Positions 17,523-26,163 of a stretch of DNA of 49,558 nt are shown piece after piece (position 1 is the stretch's first letter; every line of letters starts with the position of its first letter). This DNA is from Methylocella tundrae. GTDB lineage: Bacteria; Pseudomonadota; Alphaproteobacteria; Rhizobiales; Beijerinckiaceae. The DNA lies in assembly GCF_901905185.1 (NCBI RefSeq), contig NZ_CABFMQ020000086.1:1-49558 (forward strand), given 5' to 3'. The notes under the pieces were generated by a model. It worked only from the letters and a program-made list of their open reading frames with translations. It was not told the DNA's origin and did no database searches. A program made the position numbers and the translations under genes.

Positions 17523-17720
17523 ATGAATCGACGGGCATTTGTGACATCCGGCCTGCTATCGGCCGGGTTTCTCGCCATCGCCGCGGGAGCGGCGCACGCG
17601 CTGACAGGGGTCGCGCCACCCGACCATGCGCGGCAGACGGGCGATCAAGACGTCGAGAAGGCGTGGTGGCGGCGCCATTGGGGCTGGCGTCGCCGCTGGA
17701 GATGGCGTCGGCGGTGGTGA
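17523..17720 (+). CDS. Small Tat-like exported protein with Trp/Arg-rich tail (protamine-like)
   Basis: This 65-residue protein has the N-terminus MNRRAFVTSGLLSAGFLAI, which looks like a twin-arginine or lipoprotein-like signal, followed by AAGAAHA as a cleavage region. After a short acidic stretch (GDQDVEKA) it ends in WWRRHWGWRRRWRWRRRW. Similar short proteins in this order are sometimes annotated protamine-like. The tail is highly cationic and aromatic, like cationic antimicrobial peptides. The function is unknown; binding to an acidic surface or nucleic acid is a guess. GGAGAGTG lies just upstream of the chosen ATG at 17523. Confidence 0.65.
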   Translation: MNRRAFVTSGLLSAGFLAIAAGAAHALTGVAPPDHARQTGDQDVEKAWWRRHWGWRRRWRWRRRW

Positions 17721-17762
17721 AGGCTCGAATGTCGCCAGCTCTGAAATCGTCGCCACGACCCA

Positions 17763-17864
17763 GCGCGGAATGCGTTCAGGCAGAATCGCATTCCGCTCCG
17801 CAAGGCTTTGTTTTACCGCCTGATGTCGGCCTAAAAACGCTGGCTCTTCGGCGTCATGCCCTAG
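17763..17864. repeat. Dispersed intergenic palindromic repeat, copy 2
   Basis: The first hairpin (GCGGAATGCG...CGCATTCCGC) is followed by GCTTTGTTTTA and a second, looser inverted pair ending GCGTCATGCCCTAG. It aligns along its whole length with the copy at 23701-23803. The final CTAG supplies the stop codon of the minus-strand gene that begins its 3' end here. Confidence 0.65.
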
Positions 17865-18376
17865 CGCCGACCGCCGCCATGGCCTCCCCCGCCGTGGAAG
17901 CCGCCGCCATGGCCGCCGCCGTGGAACCCGCCGCCGTGCCAGCCGCCACCGCCGCCGTGCCAGCCGCCACCGCCGCCGTGCCAGCCGCCGCCGCCGCCGT
18001 GCCAGCCGCCGCCATGCCAGCCGCCGCCGCGCCAGCCGCCGCCGCGCCAGCCATAGCCGCCGCCGCGCCAGCCATAACCGCCACCGCCCCAGCCGCCGGG
18101 AACGCCCCAGCCACGCCAGCCATAGCCGCCGCCCCAGCCATAGCCCGGCCTGAAGGCATAACCGCACCAGTACCAGCCCGGGCCTCTCCAGCCATTGGGG
18201 TACCAGCAATAGTTGCGGCCACCCCAAAAATACTGAACATGCTCAAGCGGCAAAGAGCCATCCCTTTGGGCGATAGCGCCAAGGCCGTTGAACGCCGGCG
18301 CCGCCACGGCGCTCCCGCTTGCCGCCGCGCCCGCGGCCAGCGCAACAGCGGCCGTCATGCTCATCAATCGACGCAT
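17861..18376 (-). CDS. Exported Gly-rich repeat protein (GCG_CRPN-like), paralogue A
   Basis: This 171-residue protein has a signal peptide (MRRLMSMTAAVALAAGAAAS...AVA). A conserved segment (about 30-80) holds LPLEHVQYFWGGRNYCWYP and GWRGPGWYWCGYAF with paired cysteines. A long Gly repeat tail follows, built from GWRGG and GWHGGGG units (about 85-171). The head-then-repeats design matches what has been called the GCG_CRPN prefix-to-repeats family, as I recall it. A paralogue lies immediately upstream (18624-19064). It is probably a secreted or surface structural protein of unknown role. Its TAG stop is part of an intergenic repeat, so the very C-terminus may have been set by that insertion. 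Confidence 0.8.
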   Translation of the reverse strand: MRRLMSMTAAVALAAGAAASGSAVAAPAFNGLGAIAQRDGSLPLEHVQYFWGGRNYCWYPNGWRGPGWYWCGYAFRPGYGWGGGYGWRGWGVPGGWGGGGYGWRGGGYGWRGGGWRGGGWHGGGWHGGGGGWHGGGGGWHGGGGGWHGGGFHGGGHGGGFHGGGGHGGGRR

Positions 18377-18623
18377 TTGCCTCTCCTTGATGTTCCGTCC
18401 CCGACGCAGACCTGCTTGGATCTTCGAAAAACCCGGTCGCCCGGTGCGGGATCATGCGCGGAAACGAAGAAATATGAACCATGTTCAATCAATTTTTGAG
18501 CGATTCGTCGTGGCGGCCGATCAAAACCCTCGTTTTTGGAAGCGTGGCGCCTTAAGCGCCGCGCCTATTTCGCCGACGCGAACGCCTCATTTTTGAGGCG
18601 GACGGCGCCAAGTCGAGCGGAGC

Positions 18624-19064
18624 TTAGCCGCGACGACCACCGCCCGATCCGCCTCCACCCGGGCGCCCGCCGCCGTGCCCGCCGCCGGGCCGGACCATCT
18701 GGCCGCCACCTGGCCTTCCACCCGGTCTAACGGCATGGCCGCCGCCCGGCCTCACAACTGGCCGGTGGTGGATATGGCGAGGAGGCGCGCGCCAGCCGCG
18801 CCAGCCCGCGCCGCCACCCCAGCCAAAGCCGCGCCGCCAAGCGTAGCCGCACCAATACCAGCCGGGTCCTCTCCACCCGCCGGGATACCAGCAATAACGG
18901 CGTCCGCCCCAGACAAATTGAGCTTCGTCGAGCGGCAGGACGCTATCGCCGTAAGCGATCGCGCCGAGATTGGCGATCGGAGCCGCCGCCGCCTCGGCCA
19001 CCCCGCTCGCGGCGACGCTCGCCATCAGCGCGACCGCGGTGACCATCGTCTTCCAAGGCTGCAT
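18624..19064 (-). CDS. Exported Gly-rich repeat protein (GCG_CRPN-like), paralogue B
   Basis: This 146-residue protein is a paralogue of the gene at 17861-18376. It has a signal peptide (MQPWKTMVTAVALMASVAAS...AEA), then LPLDEAQFVWGGRRYCWYP and GWRGPGWYWCGYAW. Its tail differs, with VRPGGGHAVRPGGRPGGG repeats ending in GGGSGGGRRG. The start at 19064 has GAAGGAAA six bases upstream; the open frame continues further upstream without similarity. Both copies share an invariant GAIA-x-x-D start to the mature part. It is transcribed in the same direction as paralogue A with about 250 bases between, so it may have its own promoter. Confidence 0.8.
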   Translation of the reverse strand: MQPWKTMVTAVALMASVAASGVAEAAAAPIANLGAIAYGDSVLPLDEAQFVWGGRRYCWYPGGWRGPGWYWCGYAWRRGFGWGGGAGWRGWRAPPRHIHHRPVVRPGGGHAVRPGGRPGGGQMVRPGGGHGGGRPGGGGSGGGRRG

Positions 19065-19206
19065 TTGCTTTCCTTCAAGCTTCATTGTCCAAACAGCCCG
19101 CCCCCAGCGCTTTGCGCGCGTCTCTATATGCCGCATTGAAGATGAATGGAAAATGATCGGTTCGGCGGCGAAGCTTAAAAGCCAATGATTTTCCAACGCC
19201 CTCGCG

Positions 19207-20457
19207 TCAGATTTTGCCTTTTCCGGCAATTTTCCGCGCTCTCTTGCCCAGCGTTCGCAGCCGCAGCGCATTGAGCTTGATGAAGCCGGCCGCGTCGCGA
19301 TGATCATAGGCGACGGCGCCTTCCTCGAAAGTCACAAGGTCCTGATCGTAAAGCGAATAGGGGCTCGAGCGGCCAACCACGGCGGCCGAACCCTTATAGA
19401 GTTTCACGCGCACGCGGCCCGCCACGAACTCCTGGCTTTTGTCGATCAGCGCCTGCAGCATCTCGCGCTCCGGCGAAAACCAGAAGCCGTTGTAGATCAA
19501 TTCGGCGTATTTCGGCATCAGCTCGTCCTTGAGATGCGCCGCGCCGCGATCGAGCGTGATCGACTCGATGCCGCGATGGGCGAAATAAAGGATCGTGCCG
19601 CCCGGCGTTTCATACATGCCGCGCGATTTCATGCCGACGAAGCGATTCTCGACGAGATCGAGGCGGCCGATGCCATTGGCGCGGGCGAGTTCGTTCAAGC
19701 GGGTCAGAAGGGTCGCCGGCGACATCGGCTGACCATCGATGGCGACCGGGTCGCCTTTTTCAAAGTCGATCTCGATATAGGTCGGCTTGTCGGGCGCGTC
19801 TTCCGGATTGATCGTGCGCGAATAGACATAGTCCGGCACTTCCTGCGCCGGATCTTCCAGCACTTTTCCTTCCGAGGAGGCGTGCAGCAGATTGGCGTCG
19901 ACGGAAAAGGGGGCGTCGCCGCGCTTGTCCTTGGCGATCGGGATCTGGTTCGCTTCGGCAAATGCGATGAGGGCGGTGCGCGACGTCAGATCCCACTCGC
20001 GCCAGGGCGCGATCACCTTGATGTCCGGCTCCAGCGCGTAATAGGACAATTCGAAGCGCACCTGATCGTTGCCTTTGCCGGTCGCGCCATGCGCCACCGC
20101 GTCGGCTCCGGTCTTTTGCGCGATCTCGATCTGCTTTTTCGCGATCAGAGGCCGCGCGATAGAGGTTCCGAGCAGATAAAGCCCCTCATATTGGGCGTTG
20201 GCGCGAAACATCGGAAAAACGTAGTCGCGCACGAATTCTTCGCGCAGATCCTCGATAAAAATGTTTTCCGGTTTTACGCCGAGCAAAATGGCCTTGTCCC
20301 GCGCGGGGGAAATCTCCTCGCCCTGGCCGAGATCGGCAGTGAAGGTCACGACTTCGCAGCCGTAGGTTGTCTCCAGCCACTTCAGAATGATCGACGTGTC
20401 GAGCCCTCCCGAATAGGCGAGGACGATTTTCTTAACGTCTGATCTTTGCTGCGGCAT
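19207..20457 (-). CDS. argG: Argininosuccinate synthase
   Basis: This 416-residue enzyme condenses citrulline and aspartate, using ATP, in arginine biosynthesis. The N-terminal PP-loop [20 protein letters not shown] binds [18 protein letters not shown] and [17 protein letters not shown] are also conserved, and the C-terminus [17 protein letters not shown] is typical. The start at 20457 gives the conserved N-terminus; a slightly longer frame begins at 20484. It stands as a single transcription unit. Length and motifs are fully normal. Confidence 0.96.
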   Translation of the reverse strand: MPQQRSDVKKIVLAYSGGLDTSIILKWLETTYGCEVVTFTADLGQGEEISPARDKAILLGVKPENIFIEDLREEFVRDYVFPMFRANAQYEGLYLLGTSIARPLIAKKQIEIAQKTGADAVAHGATGKGNDQVRFELSYYALEPDIKVIAPWREWDLTSRTALIAFAEANQIPIAKDKRGDAPFSVDANLLHASSEGKVLEDPAQEVPDYVYSRTINPEDAPDKPTYIEIDFEKGDPVAIDGQPMSPATLLTRLNELARANGIGRLDLVENRFVGMKSRGMYETPGGTILYFAHRGIESITLDRGAAHLKDELMPKYAELIYNGFWFSPEREMLQALIDKSQEFVAGRVRVKLYKGSAAVVGRSSPYSLYDQDLVTFEEGAVAYDHRDAAGFIKLNALRLRTLGKRARKIAGKGKI

Positions 20458-20697
20458 TTTGGAACTCTCAGGTGGCGCTTGCAAGGCGGGAACGATGCCG
20501 CGCGACTATAGTTGCGGAGCCTTTTGGCGCAAGGGCGGGAAGCCGAACGATGGCTCGGACGAGCCGCCCGCACGGGCCGACGGAACCGCGAGACGTATTA
20601 TGGATGGCCCGTTCGGCGGGCGCCGGCGTGATCTGCGCGAACGCTTCGGCGATGATCAGGCCGTGAAGCCGCGACAGCATTGCTTATGGCCCGGCGC

Positions 20698-20919
20698 CTA
20701 ATGCAAGGTTTGACTCGTCAGCGCCATTTCCGGTGAATTTTCACCGTCGGCAAAAAAGGTCCAATACTTAAGCTGCGCCATAATTCGCTGCAGTTCCCGG
20801 AGAGCGACCAAATCTAAATATTGGTCAGAATCGTGGCTAATCTGGCCCGCTTCATAAAGATGCTGAAGCTCAGTAAGTTTCGCGACAATCTTTTCACGGA
20901 GAGTCCGGCCGGAAGACAT
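20698..20919 (-). CDS. Small hypothetical protein
   Basis: This 73-residue, mostly helical protein (LREKIVAKLTELQHLYEAGQ, LVALRELQRIMAQLKYW) has heptad-like spacing. I do not recognise a family. The ATG at 20919 is preceded by ACGGAGCT at a good distance. A further 22 codons upstream in frame would add a hydrophobic segment but lack a ribosome binding site. Base composition is less GC-rich than its neighbours, which may hint at recent acquisition. It could be a small regulatory or coiled-coil protein. Confidence 0.55.
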   Translation of the reverse strand: MSSGRTLREKIVAKLTELQHLYEAGQISHDSDQYLDLVALRELQRIMAQLKYWTFFADGENSPEMALTSQTLH

Positions 20920-21692
20920 AATGAAGCTCCGTACTATCAAAACAAGTGACGCCCAAAAGAATGACTTAATGTCGAATATTGTCATTCATGATTCAGCGCA
21001 ATATTGCAAGTACAACCTATCGTTGTTCTTATGAAATGATATGAATGAAGAACGAATTAAGCTTGTCACCTGAATGCGAGAGATTTACATGGCCCGTTTG
21101 GGTAAAAGGTTCTGCACGCCCCGCGCTCTACCGCGTCGCCGTTGTGACGGGCGAATGCGATCTCGATAGAGCCGTCTTGGAAAACACTAAAGTGATTGCG
21201 CATTCCGCTCAGCAGCGGCCGTCGCGGCGTCGCCTTTTCAGGCAGAACCCCCGCGCGCCCTTGCGTATCGGACGGCGGGGGCAGTTCAGCAAAGAACTAC
21301 CGGAAGCACGATCGTTGGGCCTTGAAGGAGATCGGGGCGGCTTCAAGGGGGTGGCGAAACGGTCCGGTTCCTGCGGGAAAGGCCCGCCCTGTGTCCGGAC
21401 CGGGGGAGATCCGTCCACGATCAATTTACGATCGCGCGGCCGCGGAAGTTTCAACCAGGCCTATCCGCGCGTCGAAGCGCCCTCGGGCGCTTCGGACGCA
21501 GCCTGATCGTTTAGTTCGCGCCCTTGATCCGGCTCAAGCTCAGGGCGCTTCCCATTCGCTATGGTGTTTGACGCGCGTTTTTATCGAAGCCGCAGCCTCC
21601 TGGCGGTTTACAAGGGGCGCTCGCGCCGAGACTTTATTGTTCCAGCAAATGGTGATTATATGCAAAAGCTTTGGCGTAACGTGAGCAGCAAA
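20920..21692. other. Long intergenic region with two adjacent hairpins
   Basis: This stretch of more than 700 bases has no gene I can support; its open frames show no recognisable motif. Two strong inverted repeats follow one another. One is GCGTCGAAGCGCCC/GGGCGCTTCGGACGC (21469-21499). The other is GCGCCCT...AGGGCGC (21518-21548), with an inner TTGA/TCAA pair. They lie 150-220 bases before the cytochrome c gene on its strand. They could be a leader RNA or terminators. Confidence 0.45.
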
Positions 21693-22025
21693 ATGTCTCA
21701 ATCCTTTCCGTTTGCTCGACGCCAGCTTGGCGCGGCGCTCGCTTGTGTCGCGTTGATCGCCCTGCCGCTCGGCGCCCGCGCCGACGACGCCGCCAAGGGC
21801 AAGATCATCGCCAAGCGCTGGTGCGCCTCCTGTCATGTGGTCTCGAGCGATCAGACGAAAGGCAATTCGGACGCGCCGAGCTTCTCGTCGATCGCCGACG
21901 ACAAGCTGACGCCAAAAACCCTCAAGGCTTTTCTGAGCTACCCGCATCCCAAAATGCCGGACATGAATTTGTCGCGCAACGAAATCGGCGACCTCGTCGC
22001 CTATATCCGCACGCTCGCTCGCTGA
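21693..22025 (+). CDS. Small periplasmic c-type cytochrome
   Basis: This 110-residue protein has a signal peptide (FARRQLGAALACVALIALPLGARA) and a single haem-binding motif, CASCH, at 44-48. A Met-rich loop (PKMPDMNLS, about 87-95) offers the second axial ligand. The C-terminal helix EIGDLVAYIRTLAR is typical of class I cytochromes c. An alternative ATG at 21660 would add 11 residues (MQKLWRNVSSK) before the signal peptide; the chosen start gives a normal signal sequence. It is probably an electron carrier in the periplasm. The partner is not visible, since neither neighbour is a redox enzyme. Confidence 0.88.
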   Translation: MSQSFPFARRQLGAALACVALIALPLGARADDAAKGKIIAKRWCASCHVVSSDQTKGNSDAPSFSSIADDKLTPKTLKAFLSYPHPKMPDMNLSRNEIGDLVAYIRTLAR

Positions 22026-22073
22026 GCGACAGCGCGCGGTTGCGCCTTGGCGGGGGGACGGCCATAAGCCGGT

Positions 22074-23288
22074 TTACTGTGCGGCCCTGCCCGGCCGCTT
22101 GCGAACAAATAGCAACCCGGCCAGGGTCAGGAGAGTAAATCCCGCGCCGGCCAGGAATGTGCCTTCGGGGCCAAATACATCCCATAGCGCGCCGGCGACG
22201 AGGCTAGCGACCAGCAACGCCAGCCCTGTGACCAGATTGAACATGCCGAAAGCGGTTCCGCGCAATTCGGGGGCGGCGGTGTCGGCGACCAAAGTCGCGA
22301 GCAGGCCCTGCGTAAAGCCCATGTGCAGTCCCCACAAAAACGCGCCGATCCCAACGCCGGCGACGCCGGACGAGAAGGCGAGCGTGACGTCAGCCGCCAG
22401 CAGGAAGATAAGGCCGATGGTCAACACTGCATATCGATCGACGCGGTCCGACAGCACTCCGGCGGGATAGGCGGAGGCCGCATAGGCGACGCTCATCACG
22501 ACCATGACCGCCGGAACGAGCATAAGCGGCAGGCCGGTCGACTGGGCGCGCAGCACCAGGAACGCCTCGCTGAAACGGGCGAAGGTGAAGACGGTCGCAA
22601 CGGCGACGACCCGCCAATAATCCGTCCCGAGCCGGGCGAGTTCGGCCCTTCTCAGCGGCATGCGGACGCGGCGTAGATTCGCTGGACGATTAGGCTCGCG
22701 CACGGCGACGAGGAGCAGGCCAAATGATATAAATGCCGGAATGACGGCGATCCAGAAAACCGCTTTGAAATGATCCGCGGTCAGCCACATCAGAACCATT
22801 GCGCCGATGGGGCCCAAAAACCCGCCGATCGTGTCGAGCGACTGGCGCAGGCCAAAACTCGCGCCGCGTAAATGCGCTGGACTGATGTCCGCGACCAGAG
22901 CGTCGCGCGGGGCTCCGCGAATGCCTTTGCCCACTCGATCAATGAACCGCGCCGCGATGAGCCACTGCACCGTAGCGGCCAGCGGAAAAATCGGCTTTGT
23001 GAAAGCCGCCAGACCATAGCCGACGCCAGCGAGGAGTTTGCGCCGGCCGAGCCAGTCGCTGAGGGCGCCGGAGAATATCTTGGTGATCGACGCCGTCGCT
23101 TCGGCGACGCCTTCAATGAAGCCGACGGTCAGGACCGAAGTTCCAAGCACCGTGACCATATAGACGGGCAGCAACGCGTGGATCATCTCGGAGGAGATGT
23201 CCATGAACAGGCTGACGAAGCCGAGCGCCCAAATCCCGGCGGGAAGCGCGCGCCATCCTCTCTGCGGCCCTGAAGCGTCAACGGTCAT
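22074..23288 (-). CDS. Major facilitator superfamily transporter
   Basis: This 404-residue protein has about 12 hydrophobic helices. Typical MFS features include FVSLFMDISSEMIHALLPVY near the start, the loop GALSDWLGRRKLLAGVGY, ARFIDRVGKGIRGAPRDALV after helix 4, and GVLSDRVDRY after helix 8. The start at 23288 was chosen because the family similarity begins soon after. The open frame extends to 23600, but there it encodes a histidine kinase fragment read into the same frame. Substrate unknown. It lies downstream of that kinase remnant and a repeat, and convergent with the cytochrome c gene. Confidence 0.85.
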   Translation of the reverse strand: MTVDASGPQRGWRALPAGIWALGFVSLFMDISSEMIHALLPVYMVTVLGTSVLTVGFIEGVAEATASITKIFSGALSDWLGRRKLLAGVGYGLAAFTKPIFPLAATVQWLIAARFIDRVGKGIRGAPRDALVADISPAHLRGASFGLRQSLDTIGGFLGPIGAMVLMWLTADHFKAVFWIAVIPAFISFGLLLVAVREPNRPANLRRVRMPLRRAELARLGTDYWRVVAVATVFTFARFSEAFLVLRAQSTGLPLMLVPAVMVVMSVAYAASAYPAGVLSDRVDRYAVLTIGLIFLLAADVTLAFSSGVAGVGIGAFLWGLHMGFTQGLLATLVADTAAPELRGTAFGMFNLVTGLALLVASLVAGALWDVFGPEGTFLAGAGFTLLTLAGLLFVRKRPGRAAQ

Positions 23289-23376
23289 CGTTTGGTTGCC
23301 GGTTGTTTGTGCATCTCTAGTCCCGGCCGCTTCCGCCAGCGCGCGGCCCCCGGCGGCGGATCCCGCCGCGATCTCC

Positions 23377-23620
23377 TTATAGCGGCCCGCGGATGGTTTC
23401 CACCAGCGGGTGAGCGATGGCCGGCGGCGACGGCAATCGCACGACAGCGCGCAGACCGCCGAGCGAACTCTCTTCCAGGCGAAGCGTCCGCCGCAGGCTT
23501 CAAGCACGTCTCCAGCGATTGCAAGGCCAAGACCGCTCCCCGTCTCCCAGAGGAGACGCTCCCCCTGCGGCGTCTTGTTTTCGCGGCCAGCTTCGAACAC
23601 CGGATGACGACAACGGCCGG
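23377..23620 (-). pseudogene. C-terminal remnant of a sensor histidine kinase, frameshifted
   Basis: The minus strand reads ETGSGLGLAIAGDVLEACGG, the G1/G2 ATP-binding region of a histidine kinase. One base is then missing near 23485-23492. In the shifted frame it continues LRLEESSLGGLRAVVRLP and ends at a stop at 23377-23379. The N-terminal domains and H-box are not found upstream. Without the frameshift the frame would not run into the MFS gene. It looks like the tail of a kinase, left by deletion, whose upstream boundary is now the intergenic repeat at 23701. Confidence 0.65.
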
Positions 23621-23700
23621 AGCGTCGTTTTCCGCTGAGGAGAACCGGTCCTGGCGCTGGCCGCTGCGCGCCTTCAGTCCGGCGGCTTCGGGACGCCGAG

Positions 23701-23803
23701 AGCGGAATGCGTTCAAGCGGAATCGCATTCCGCTCTTTAAGCCCTTGTTTTAACGCATGATGTGGGCCCGAAAAGTCTGCAGCTTTTCGGCATCATGCTC
23801 TAG
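23701..23803. repeat. Dispersed intergenic palindromic repeat, copy 3
   Basis: AGCGGAATGCG...CGCATTCCGCT forms the first hairpin, then CTTGTTTTAA, then GCATGATG...CATCATGC with a CCGAAAA/TTTTCGG inner pair, ending CTCTAG. It is collinear with copy 2. The terminal CTAG provides the stop codon of the metal ATPase gene on the minus strand. Confidence 0.7.
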
Positions 23804-26163
23804 CCGCGCGCTGCGACGTTTCCCTTGCCGGCCGCGCCGGATTTGCCGCGCCCCTGCGCTTGAACCTCAGTGTCCCAATTGGCGACGACGTTCTGATAGA
23901 TGTCCTCCTCCTGCGCATTGTGCAGCCGCACGAGGGAGTCGATCGAGTCGATGATGCGCTGCGCGTCCCGCACGATGTACCGGTCGGATTCGTCCGCATG
24001 GAGTCCATCCGCCAGCCGTCCCAAAAGCCTTGCCTGATGGAGGATCTCGCGATGGGCGCGGCTCATCGCGGACAGGCCGTGCTTGTTGGAGAAGACGCTT
24101 GCGAGCTGCGGATAGACAGAGCCTTCGTCGTCGCGCTCGTGGGGAACGATGTCGTCGTCGACAATGCGATTGGCCTCGATAATCAGGTTGACAGCCGCCT
24201 CGCCCGCGGCGTCGTCAAGGGCGTCCGCGATCTGGCGCAGGCGATCGAGGCGCATTTTGAGGTCTTCGTGGTCCTGCCGCAGAGCCCGCGCGGCGGCGGC
24301 CGGCATCGCGGCGCGCTCGGGTCCGCGCCCCTCGCCGAGCGCCCGCAGCGCGTTGAGGATCACTGCGACGTCGATGGCCTCCTGCGTCAACGCCCCGGCG
24401 ACCGGGGTGAGCCAGCCGATCGCCGCCGCCGCCATGGCCAATCCGGAAAGCCCCATTCCGACGATGATGCTTTGCACGGCGATGGCGCGGGTGCGCCGCG
24501 CGATGGAGACCGCGTCGGAAACGCGGTCCAGCCGGTCGATCAGGATGACGACATCCGCCGCCTCCGACGACGCGCTCGCGCCGCGCGCGCCCATGGCGAT
24601 GCCGACGTCCGCCGCCGCCAGCGCCGGAGCGTCATTGATGCCGTCGCCGACCATCACGGTCGGGTTCAGCCGCTGCTCGGTCGCGACAGCCTCGACCTTG
24701 TCGGCCGGCGCCCGATCAGCGAGGACCGCGTCGAGGTCGAGCGCCGCGCCGATCGTCTCCGCGGAGTCCGCGCGGTCGCCCGTCACCATGACGATCCTCG
24801 ATACGCCGGCGGCGCGCAAGGCCAGGACCGCGCGCGGCGTCTCGGGCCGAAGCTCATCCGCAAGCAGCAAAGCGGCGGCGATGCGCCCGTCCACGGAAAC
24901 GAACACGCTGAGGGCGGAGCGCCAGGACGCCCGCCGCAGCGCGCGAACCGCCCAAGCCTCGGGGCGGCTTCCGCCAGAGACGAGCTGATGCGAGCCGACG
25001 CAAATCTTTCGCCCGTCGACCACGCCCTCGAGTCCCGATCCCATCGTCTCGCGGACCTCGGCCGGGATTTGCAGGGAAAGACCTTTATCCAGAGCGGCGG
25101 ATACGATGGCGCCCGCCACGATATGATGCGACGCCTGCTCGAGAGAAGCGGCCAGCCGGAGCGCCTCATCGGAATCCGCGCCCGGCGCGGCCTCGATCGA
25201 GACCAGCCGCGCGCCGCCGACCGTCAAGGTGCCGGTTTTGTCGAACATCACCGTATGCGCGCGCGCCAGCGCCTCCAGCGGTCCGCCCCCCTTGATGAGA
25301 ATGCCGCGGCGCGCAGCGCGCGAGGTTCCGGCGATAAAGGCGACGGGCGCGGCGAGGATCAGGGGACACGGCGTCGCCGCGACGAGCACGGCGAGGCCGC
25401 GAATGGGATCGTGCGAAAAGCCCCAGGCGGCGCCGGCCAGCGCGAGCGCAACTGGCAGCAGAAGCAAAGCGTAGCGATCCGCCATCCGGATGAAGGGCGC
25501 CTTGGCTGTTTGCGCCGCGGTGACGAGACCGATGATCGCGGCGTATGTGCTTTCGCCCGCAGTCGCCGAAGCCTTCATCTCGAAGGTTTCGCCAGCGTTG
25601 ACCGTGCCGCTGCGCGCTGCTTCGCCGGCACGGCGTGAGACCGGCATCGGCTCGCCGGTAAGGGCCGACTCGTCAAGCGACGCGCCGGAACTGGTGATCA
25701 AGCCATCGACGGGGACAATCTCGCCGGCGCGCACGAGGAGCGTGTCGCCGATCGACACCTCGTCGATCGGCGTGTCCTCGAAAGAATCCTCCACCCTGCG
25801 ATGCGCAATGCGAGGCGCGCGGTCGACCAGCGACTTAAGCTCCCGCTCGGCGCGCCCAACGGCGAAATCCTCGAGCGCCCCTCCGCCCGCATACATGACC
25901 GCGACGACCGCCGCGGCCAATGGCTCGCCGAGGGCGAGCGCCGCCGTCATCGACACGAAGGCGACGGCGTCTACGCCCGCTCGACCGGAAATCAGGTCCC
26001 GAATGATTGAGACAGCGAGGCTCGCGGCCACGGGAATCGCGCCCGCCGCCCAGATCCAGCGCGCAAGGTCCGCGCGGCCAGAGAAGGCGGCGCCGAGCCC
26101 ACCGGCGAGCCCCAACAATGCGATCGCTATGAGGGCGCGTCGGGCCAGCCGTTCATTGAACAT
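23800..26163 (-). CDS. P1B-5-type metal-transporting ATPase with C-terminal hemerythrin domain
   Basis: This 787-residue protein has P-type ATPase motifs in order. They are LTGEP (169-173, actuator), the membrane metal motif TPCPL (264-268), the phosphorylation site DKTGTLT (D308), MVTGD, and GDGINDAPAL. From about residue 629 a hemerythrin-like domain follows, with His/Glu in RQDHED (H632), VPHERDDE (H675), RAHREI (H704) and RLHNAQEED (H748). P1B-5 ATPases are defined by TPCP and a hemerythrin-like tail; the Sinorhizobium meliloti member Nia moves Ni and Fe. No N-terminal metal-binding domain is present. It is probably a nickel/iron exporter with an iron- or oxygen-sensing tail. It is transcribed alone, and its stop codon comes from an intergenic repeat. 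Confidence 0.9.
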   Translation of the reverse strand: MFNERLARRALIAIALLGLAGGLGAAFSGRADLARWIWAAGAIPVAASLAVSIIRDLISGRAGVDAVAFVSMTAALALGEPLAAAVVAVMYAGGGALEDFAVGRAERELKSLVDRAPRIAHRRVEDSFEDTPIDEVSIGDTLLVRAGEIVPVDGLITSSGASLDESALTGEPMPVSRRAGEAARSGTVNAGETFEMKASATAGESTYAAIIGLVTAAQTAKAPFIRMADRYALLLLPVALALAGAAWGFSHDPIRGLAVLVAATPCPLILAAPVAFIAGTSRAARRGILIKGGGPLEALARAHTVMFDKTGTLTVGGARLVSIEAAPGADSDEALRLAASLEQASHHIVAGAIVSAALDKGLSLQIPAEVRETMGSGLEGVVDGRKICVGSHQLVSGGSRPEAWAVRALRRASWRSALSVFVSVDGRIAAALLLADELRPETPRAVLALRAAGVSRIVMVTGDRADSAETIGAALDLDAVLADRAPADKVEAVATEQRLNPTVMVGDGINDAPALAAADVGIAMGARGASASSEAADVVILIDRLDRVSDAVSIARRTRAIAVQSIIVGMGLSGLAMAAAAIGWLTPVAGALTQEAIDVAVILNALRALGEGRGPERAAMPAAAARALRQDHEDLKMRLDRLRQIADALDDAAGEAAVNLIIEANRIVDDDIVPHERDDEGSVYPQLASVFSNKHGLSAMSRAHREILHQARLLGRLADGLHADESDRYIVRDAQRIIDSIDSLVRLHNAQEEDIYQNVVANWDTEVQAQGRGKSGAAGKGNVAARG

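Noticed and set aside
17880..18110. Regular GC-rich repeats that could be taken for a CRISPR array or satellite
   Set aside because: Period is short and irregular, there are no unique spacers, and the repeats encode the Gly-rich tail of a secreted protein in frame.
21045..21506. 153-codon plus-strand ORF in the gap before cytochrome c
   Set aside because: No motif, no convincing ribosome binding site, and the composition drifts along its length; the two hairpins fall in or beside it.
23860..25638. 592-codon plus-strand open frame opposite the metal ATPase
   Set aside because: Antisense shadow of a gene with all P-type ATPase motifs.
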